In this document: in pieces, positions 13,673-18,430 of the stretch
Position numbering within the stretch: position 1 is the first letter of the stretch
Layout of the letters: each line of letters starts with the position of its first letter
Program-made: the position numbers and the translations under genes
From: an uncultured Clostridia bacterium
GTDB lineage: Bacteria; Bacillota; Clostridia; TANB77; CAG-508
Reading direction: 5' to 3'
Length of the DNA: 18,430 nt
NCBI GenBank assembly: GCA_947624405.1
Contig: CANQKB010000020.1
Coordinates: forward strand, 1-18,430
The notes under the pieces: generated by a model
The model's input: only the letters and a program-made list of their open reading frames with translations
Told to the model about the DNA's origin: nothing
Database searches by the model: none

Positions 13673-13786
13673 GTGGAAAATGCTTTATTAATAATAACTT
13701 ACCTATTATTCTGTGGAATGATAGGTACATCCATTATAAACCTTGCCTTGTTAATCATCATTTGTTTCTTACTACATAGGCAATAA
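13673..13786 (+). CDS. Small hydrophobic membrane peptide, candidate type I toxin
   Basis: A 37-residue peptide is read from a GTG at 13673-13675 that follows a very strong purine-rich Shine-Dalgarno (AGAGGGGGTGG) at 6 nt. It starts MENALLIITYLLFCGMIG, is almost wholly hydrophobic through residue 34, and ends in HRQ, so a single membrane-spanning helix is expected. A convergent consensus promoter and a shared hairpin lie just past its stop, the layout of Firmicute type I toxin loci such as txpA-ratA or bsrG. I do not recognise the sequence as a named toxin family. An alternative is an unrelated small membrane protein. Toxicity is inference only. Confidence 0.6.
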   Translation: MENALLIITYLLFCGMIGTSIINLALLIIICFLLHRQ

Positions 13787-13870
13787 AAATAGCCATTCTG
13801 CTTTTTGCCAATTCCAGAATGATTATTTAATTATTCAATCGGCAACCACTTTCGTGGATTCTCATTTCTT
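13785..13870 (-). ncRNA. Predicted short antisense RNA overlapping the 3' end of the small peptide transcript
   Basis: From the promoter at 13877-13905 transcription would begin near 13870 and run toward the peptide gene. The predicted RNA of about 85 nt has a 5' hairpin CCAC-GAAA-GTGG (13846-13857) with a GNRA loop and ends with CATTCTG/CAGAATG followed by TATTTTTATT at 13785-13795. No open reading frame of note is present. It overlaps the stop codon and 3' UTR of the peptide gene, so it could pair with that mRNA and act as an antitoxin RNA. Expression is predicted, not shown. Confidence 0.6.
13793..13827. terminator. Bidirectional hairpin terminator between peptide gene and antisense RNA
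   Basis: CATTCTG (about 13793-13799) pairs with CAGAATG (about 13815-13821) around a 15-nt loop. On the minus strand it is followed by a U-rich run (TATTTTTATT), a good terminator; on the plus strand the run ATTATTTAATTATT is weaker but plausible. Confidence 0.6.
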
Positions 13871-13876
13871 AAATTT

Positions 13877-13905
13877 ATTATACACACTTTTGATATATTT
13901 GTCAA
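13877..13905 (-). promoter_or_regulatory. Consensus promoter of the antisense RNA
   Basis: On the minus strand TTGACA (13900-13905) and TATAAT (13877-13882) are perfect consensus boxes with a 17-nt spacer, preceded by an A/T-rich stretch. It matches the S10 operon promoter in quality. No gene lies directly downstream in this direction; the nearest is the small peptide gene on the opposite strand. The rest of the gap to dnaE (13906-14010) shows nothing further. Confidence 0.8.
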
Positions 13906-14010
13906 ATATTAATTTTTTGATTCAATCATTACTATTTTTCTAATTAAAAGTATCTTCTATAATTTTTCATCTCATTTAGCATACTTACATCAAATTTCTA
14001 TACCCTTACT

Positions 14011-15315
14011 CTATCTTTTCCGTAAAATATCCTCAAATTGTTTTACTGTATCACCAATCAAAAATATAGCTCCACATGGTTTTGTGCCTTCCTCATCAAT
14101 TACAGCAACTTTCACATTATTTCTATCTCCCATAAAAAATCTAAGTGCTCCTCTTAATCTTTCCTTAGTCTCTTCAGAGATTCCCCTTATATCAAGTTCT
14201 AACTCATGATTTTTCTTTTCTTTTAATGATTCTATACTCATAGCAATAATACTTGGCTGTTCATCTTCTCTAATACTCAATCTACCTGTAACAAGTACAA
14301 TATTTTCTTCCATTAGCTTATCTTGTGCCTGTAAATAGCACTTTTCAAATACAACAATTTCAGCTTGCCCATACAAATCTTCAATAGTTACAAATTCCAT
14401 AATAGTATTATTTTTTGTATATTTTTTCTTTATAGATGTAATTATTCCTGCATATTTTACAATCTGTCCATCTTTGTACTCGATATTTTCTCCACTTTCT
14501 TCTGCATCAGTAATCTCTTTTAACCTAACCGTATCAATATTAGTCTGTTCTAAAATCTCTTTTTTCAACTTTTCTAATGGATGCCCTGAAATATATATTC
14601 CAAGCATTTCTTTTTCCATAGCCAAAAGCTCTTTATCTGTATATTCTTCACTTATTTTAAAAATGTATTTATGTTTTTCCGTTTCTTCTTTATGTTCACC
14701 CAAATCAAACATACTAACTTGCCCTGTATATGCTCTTTTTTGGCTATCTTGAATAGTATCAACTATTTCTTCAAAAGATTCAAGTAGAGTTCTTCTTGTT
14801 TGTTCAAATGAATCAAAAGTTCCTGCTTTAATAAGACTTTCTATGCATTTTTTGTTTGCTCCACATAATTGTGCTCTTTCACAAAAATCTGTAAAACTGG
14901 TATATTCTCCATTCTCTTCTCTTTCTTCCACTATTTTTTCTATAGCCTGTATTCCAACATTTTTAATACTTCCAAGTCCAAATCTAATCTTTCCATCCTC
15001 AATTGTAAATTCCGTATTACTTTTATTTATATCTGGTTTCAAAATTTGAATATTCAAATTCTTGCATTCTTCTATATATTTAGGAATTTTATCAAGATTC
15101 CCTCTAAAGCTATTCAAAGTAGCAGCCATTAATGCCTCTGGACAATATGCCTTTAGATATGCTGTTCTATAACTTACAACAGCATATGCTGCTGCATGTG
15201 ATTTATTGAAAGCATACTTTGCAAATTCAGCCATTTCATCAAATATTTTATTTGCTGATTCTTCATCAATTCCGTTCCTTACGCATCCAGGTACTATTAC
15301 ATTGCCGTTTTTCAT
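14011..15315 (-). CDS. dnaE: DNA polymerase III alpha subunit, C-terminal part (after frameshift)
   Basis: This is the second part of DnaE, out of frame with the part upstream. It begins within the family's conserved region: NGNVIVPGCVRNGIDEESAN then FAKYAFNKSHAAAYAVVSYR. It goes on with a helix-hairpin-helix region (GSIKNVGIQAIEKIVEER), an OB-fold (about residues 280-340, VKYAGIITSIKKKY to GQAEIVVFEK) and a C-terminal domain. Together with the upstream part it gives about 1149 residues, the usual DnaE length, so nothing is missing. The ATG at 15313-15315 has no good Shine-Dalgarno and is probably not a real start; I read this as one gene broken by a one-frame shift. Confidence 0.93.
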   Translation of the reverse strand: MKNGNVIVPGCVRNGIDEESANKIFDEMAEFAKYAFNKSHAAAYAVVSYRTAYLKAYCPEALMAATLNSFRGNLDKIPKYIEECKNLNIQILKPDINKSNTEFTIEDGKIRFGLGSIKNVGIQAIEKIVEEREENGEYTSFTDFCERAQLCGANKKCIESLIKAGTFDSFEQTRRTLLESFEEIVDTIQDSQKRAYTGQVSMFDLGEHKEETEKHKYIFKISEEYTDKELLAMEKEMLGIYISGHPLEKLKKEILEQTNIDTVRLKEITDAEESGENIEYKDGQIVKYAGIITSIKKKYTKNNTIMEFVTIEDLYGQAEIVVFEKCYLQAQDKLMEENIVLVTGRLSIREDEQPSIIAMSIESLKEKKNHELELDIRGISEETKERLRGALRFFMGDRNNVKVAVIDEEGTKPCGAIFLIGDTVKQFEDILRKR

Positions 15316-17461
15316 CTACTTCTCCATGTATAAATACCTCTCGTTCCTTTGCCATTACATCTAGTTTTTTCTTTCCCATAGCACGACGTACTAAATCTGC
15401 TCTTCCCAATGAATAACCTGCTAAATCCCTAACAATCTGCATTACCTGTTCTTGATAAACCATACAACCATGTGTTACATTTAATATGGGTTCTAGCCTA
15501 GGATGAGTATATATAGCATTTTCTGGGTTTAACTTATTCTGCATATATCTTGGAATTTGATCCATTGGACCAGGTCTATATAGAGAAACACCCGCTATTA
15601 AATCCTCTAAGCTATCTGGTTTAAGTTCTTTCATGAACTTTGTCATTCCAGCACTTTCAAACTGGAATATTCCCATTGTCCTTCCTTCTGCCCATAATTT
15701 ATATACTTTAGGATCTTTCATTTCCTTATCAAATTCTATATCTATTCCTTTTGATTCCTTTACCATTCTTTTTGCATCTGCAATTACCGTAAGTGTACGA
15801 AGGCCTAAAAAGTCCATTTTCAAAAGTCCTAGCTCTTCAAGAGTTGTCATAATATATTGTGTTGAAATATTACCATCTCTAACATATAATGGTACATATG
15901 TATCAACTGGTTCCTTAGTTATAACTATCCCACATGCATGTGTTGAAGCCTGCCTTGGCATTCCTTCTAGTGCCATTGATATATTTAAAATATTTCTTAT
16001 ATTTTCATCTGTTTCATACAGCTCGCGAAGTTCCCTATTTTGATCCATTGCCTTTTTTATAGTAATATGTAACTCATTTGGTATCATTTTTGCAATTTTA
16101 TCTGTCTCTGCGTATGGATAGTCTAGTACTCTTCCAACATCTCTTATAACCATTCTTGCAGCCATTGTGCCAAATGTTATAATCTGTGACACATGGTCGT
16201 GCCCATATTTATTCGCAACATATTCTATTACTTTTTCTCTTTTTTCATAGCAAAAATCCACATCAAAATCTGGCATGCTTATTCTTTCTGGATTTAAAAA
16301 TCTTTCAAATAGCAAACTATATTTTATTGGATCAATATCTGTTATTTCTATGGCATATGCAACAATTGACCCGGCTCCTGAACCACGTCCTGGTCCTACT
16401 GGTATATCATGTGATTTTGCATAATGAATAAAATCCCATACTATTAGGAAATAGTCTACATAGCCCATTTTTTTTATTACTGATAATTCAAATTCCATTC
16501 TATCTAATATTTCTTTTTCAGGATTTTCACCATATCTATTCTTTATTCCATTTACGCAAAGCTCTCTTAAAAAATCATAGTGTGTTGCATATTTATCGGA
16601 TACATCATAATTTGGTAATATCGTGTGTCCAAATTCAAATTCTACATTGCATTTATCTGCAATTTTCACTGTATTTTCTATTGCTTCTGGTATATTTGAG
16701 AAAAAGTCTGCCATTTCTTCTGGACTTTTTACATATAATTCATCTGTGTCAAATCTCATTCTATCTGTATCAGACATCTTTTTCCCTGTTTGTATACATA
16801 ATAGCACTTCATGATTATAAGCATCTGATTTTTTTAAATAATGAGCATCATTTGTTGCAACAAGTGGTATATCAAGTTTTCTTCCTATTTCAATTAACTT
16901 TTGATTTACTAAAGCTTGCTCTCTTATACCATTATGTTGAAGTTCCAAATAATAGTCGTCTTTGAATACGTTTTTAAACCACATTGCAATGCTTTCTGCT
17001 TTTTCCATGTTTCCTTGTAAAATTGCTTGATTTACACTTCCAGCAAGACATGCACTAAGTGCAATTAATCCTTCATGATATTTTTCTAATACTTCTAAAT
17101 CTATACGTGGTTTATAATAGTATCCATCTATAAATCCTATTGAAACAAGCTTGCTTAAATTTTTATATCCTTGATTATCCTTTGCAAGTAAAATTAGGTG
17201 GTTATATTCCTTGTCCAAAGCACCTTCTTTATCGAATCTACTTCTAGGGGCAACATATACTTCACAACCAATTATTGGCTTTATTCCTTCTTTTTTACAT
17301 GCTTTATAAAAGTCTATTACACCATACATAACTCCATGGTCTGTTATTGCAATAGCATTCATTCCAAGTTCTTTTGCTCTTACTGGCAAATCTTTTATTC
17401 TATTTGCTCCATCTAACAAACTAAATTCACTATGGACATGTAAATGCACAAATTCTGACAT
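15266..17461 (-). CDS. dnaE: DNA polymerase III alpha subunit, N-terminal and catalytic part (before frameshift)
   Basis: DnaE is a replicative DNA polymerase; Firmicutes usually have it beside PolC, for primer extension on the lagging strand. The start MSEFVHLHVHSEFSLLDG gives the PHP domain. Polymerase motifs follow: GRGSGAGSIVAYAI, PDFDVDF with the catalytic aspartates at about 398 and 400, and KMDFLGL with the third at about 550, matching E. coli D401, D403 and D555. The ATG at 17459-17461 follows GGAGG; the frame is open 42 codons further back, but that part does not resemble DnaE. Near 15308-15312 the frame shifts at five A residues, after which about 14 unrelated codons (KRQCNSTWMRKERN) lead to a stop. 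Confidence 0.95.
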   Translation of the reverse strand: MSEFVHLHVHSEFSLLDGANRIKDLPVRAKELGMNAIAITDHGVMYGVIDFYKACKKEGIKPIIGCEVYVAPRSRFDKEGALDKEYNHLILLAKDNQGYKNLSKLVSIGFIDGYYYKPRIDLEVLEKYHEGLIALSACLAGSVNQAILQGNMEKAESIAMWFKNVFKDDYYLELQHNGIREQALVNQKLIEIGRKLDIPLVATNDAHYLKKSDAYNHEVLLCIQTGKKMSDTDRMRFDTDELYVKSPEEMADFFSNIPEAIENTVKIADKCNVEFEFGHTILPNYDVSDKYATHYDFLRELCVNGIKNRYGENPEKEILDRMEFELSVIKKMGYVDYFLIVWDFIHYAKSHDIPVGPGRGSGAGSIVAYAIEITDIDPIKYSLLFERFLNPERISMPDFDVDFCYEKREKVIEYVANKYGHDHVSQIITFGTMAARMVIRDVGRVLDYPYAETDKIAKMIPNELHITIKKAMDQNRELRELYETDENIRNILNISMALEGMPRQASTHACGIVITKEPVDTYVPLYVRDGNISTQYIMTTLEELGLLKMDFLGLRTLTVIADAKRMVKESKGIDIEFDKEMKDPKVYKLWAEGRTMGIFQFESAGMTKFMKELKPDSLEDLIAGVSLYRPGPMDQIPRYMQNKLNPENAIYTHPRLEPILNVTHGCMVYQEQVMQIVRDLAGYSLGRADLVRRAMGKKKLDVMAKEREVFIHGEVDEKRQCNSTWMRKERN

Positions 17462-17599
17462 AAAAACCTCCATTCGAGCAATTTTTAATTGCTCAATCAA
17501 GTTATTTTTATTAAACATTCTTAAATAAATTGCGAGAATGAGAGAGGTTTTTATTGCCAATTTGAGGTTTGCGAGTAATACGAGCAAAACCTCAAAGGC
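17462..17599 (-). promoter_or_regulatory. Palindromic dnaE leader with predicted ribosome-binding-site sequestration
   Basis: On the minus strand 17528-17554 pairs with 17460-17483: ATAAAAACCTC with GAGGTTTTTAT (11 bp, covering the Shine-Dalgarno and reaching the start codon), then CATTC with GAATG, then GCAATT with AATTGC, separated by a 3-nt bulge and a 2x2 loop. The competing hairpin GAGCAATT-AAA-AATTGCTC (17476-17494) uses part of the same bases. Upstream, 17556-17572 pairs with 17584-17599 (TTTGAGGTTT with AAACCTCAAA plus flanks) and also carries GAGGTTT/AAACCTC segments that could swap partners. I infer a possible translational control leader; no known riboswitch is recognised. Confidence 0.5.
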
Positions 17600-17608
17600 A
17601 TTTATAAT

Positions 17609-17666
17609 TATTATTGTGAAAAAGCATTTTTCACAATAATAGCACCTCTTTTCATGGTGCTATTAT
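17609..17666. repeat. Two overlapping hairpins between the upstream gene and dnaE
   Basis: A perfect 15-bp stem joins 17609-17623 to 17627-17641 around the 3-nt loop GCA. A second stem of 11 bp joins 17636-17646 (ATAATAGCACC) to 17656-17666 around a 9-nt loop. They share 17636-17641 and cannot both be complete. Neither is followed by a clear U-run on either strand, so intrinsic termination is only weakly supported. Confidence 0.55.
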
Positions 17667-17743
17667 ATAATTTTAAAATTTGTAGATTGCGACTGCAAAG
17701 ATTAAAAAATAATTAATGTACCTCGTTTAATACTATAAAAATA

Positions 17744-18430
17744 CTAGTCTAATAGTTTAAGTTCTACTTCTTCTACTTTATATTTATTAGTAACTTCATC
17801 TAGTTTAAATTCCATTAAAGTTTTTGTAAGATTTTCTTGAATTTGTTTCAAATCTGTTGTAAATAATAATTTTATCTTGTCTATTTCTATTTTGTTTGTA
17901 ACAATTTCTTTAAAACATTCGGCTGCATGTCTATCATCTTCACATACAATTATTAATTGTGGAATTGTGCTAAATCCTGAGTCTCCTGGTACAAAATTAT
18001 CATAAAAGTCTTTATACATTTTCATTTTGTCTACTAATTTCTTCTGCCAATCTTCTTCTCTTCTTATTACTTCAAATAGGAATGTTATTGACTTTGAATT
18101 TTTTGTAAGTCTTACTCCTCCACCTGTTGCTTTAAATACTTTTCCTAGTGTCTTTGCATTTAGAGTAGGTTTTACAATGTATTCATCAAATGCTTTTACT
18201 TTTCTTAAATATGCAATTATTACTTGGTTTCCTGCTAATCTCTTTTTTATCATGGCAACTGGCTTTGTATTATCTGATTGTTGCCATTTGCATTCTGTTC
18301 CTCTTGATGTAAGAAGATATTTCCCCATTTTTTCTAAACAGTATATTCTATATATTCCTTTTCCATCTTCTGATGTGAAATAGTATCTTGTTAATATCTT
18401 TGATTTTACAAGTTGCTCTAGTTTATTGTT
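17744..18430 (-). CDS. Unrecognised protein, 5' end cut by window edge; possible winged-helix start
   Basis: The frame is open without a stop from 17744 to the window edge, so the true start lies beyond 18430; an internal ATG at 18326-18328 is not needed as the start. The visible 228 residues begin NKLEQLVKSKILTRYYFTSE and then GIYRIYCLEKMGKYLLTSRG, which resembles the wing of a winged-helix domain (short helix, then YRxYxL..xGxxLL). The rest is alpha/beta with FLFEVIRREEDWQKKLVDKM and IPQLIIVCEDDRHAAECFKE. The pattern is reminiscent of replication-relaxation (plasmid MobC-like) proteins, but I cannot confirm this. It precedes dnaE on the same strand with a 282-nt hairpin-rich gap. Confidence 0.75.
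   Translation of the reverse strand, partial: NNKLEQLVKSKILTRYYFTSEDGKGIYRIYCLEKMGKYLLTSRGTECKWQQSDNTKPVAMIKKRLAGNQVIIAYLRKVKAFDEYIVKPTLNAKTLGKVFKATGGGVRLTKNSKSITFLFEVIRREEDWQKKLVDKMKMYKDFYDNFVPGDSGFSTIPQLIIVCEDDRHAAECFKEIVTNKIEIDKIKLLFTTDLKQIQENLTKTLMEFKLDEVTNKYKVEEVELKLLD

Noticed and set aside
14474..14752. Plus-strand open frames inside dnaE
   Set aside because: They are antisense shadows of a conserved polymerase gene with no independent support.
15308..15315. Programmed frameshift in dnaE
   Set aside because: The slip would need to be +1 or -2 on only five A with no evident stimulating stem or Shine-Dalgarno; an indel error is simpler.
17462..17587. 42-codon N-terminal extension of dnaE
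   Set aside because: DnaE starts at the PHP motif just after the ATG at 17461, which has a good Shine-Dalgarno; the extension consists of hairpin sequence.

Overview
The window reads as a piece of chromosome from an AT-rich, low-GC Gram-positive bacterium, most likely an uncultured or gut Clostridia-type Firmicute. The grounds are strongly A/T-biased codon use, AAGGAGG-type Shine-Dalgarno sites before nearly every gene, a four-cysteine zinc form of ribosomal protein S14, a zinc-ribbon form of L24, and Firmicute gene order. This placement is inference, since no search could be run.

Positions 1-11102 hold an almost complete S10-spc ribosomal protein operon on the minus strand. It is read from a near-perfect consensus promoter at 11074-11102 through rpsJ, rplC, rplD, rplW, rplB, rpsS, rplV, rpsC, rplP, rpmC, rpsQ, rplN, rplX, rplE, rpsN, rpsH, rplF, rplR, rpsE and rplO into a secY cut by the window edge. 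rpmD (L30), normally between rpsE and rplO, is absent. The operon is unusual because four of its gaps are expanded by a family of roughly 90-125 nt inverted-repeat elements. At least four copies (A, B, C, E) share sequence and a fold: an outer stem, conserved unpaired segments, an inner stem and an apical hairpin. The stem sequences change between copies while pairing is kept. D keeps the fold with an eroded interior, and F and G are degraded. Copies on the minus strand sit just before the Shine-Dalgarno of rplR, rpsH, rplB and rpsQ. Copies on the plus strand sit just downstream of rplF, rpsN and rplW, so three gaps hold a divergent pair. This is the best candidate for an undescribed system.

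Positions 11103-13910 are a small accessory island on the plus strand. It starts with a 749-residue restriction-modification protein that joins a PD-(D/E)XK nuclease, an N6-adenine methyltransferase (NPPY) and one target-recognition domain. After it comes a 37-codon hydrophobic peptide gene. A convergent consensus promoter and a shared terminator at its 3' end give the layout of a type I toxin-antitoxin locus with a short antisense RNA.

Positions 13911-18430 return to minus-strand genes. dnaE, the DNA polymerase III alpha subunit, is complete in content but split by a one-frame shift at a run of five A residues. Its 282-bp upstream region is full of hairpins, one of which would hide the dnaE ribosome binding site. 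Upstream again is the 3' part of an unrecognised gene with a possible winged-helix start, cut by the window edge.
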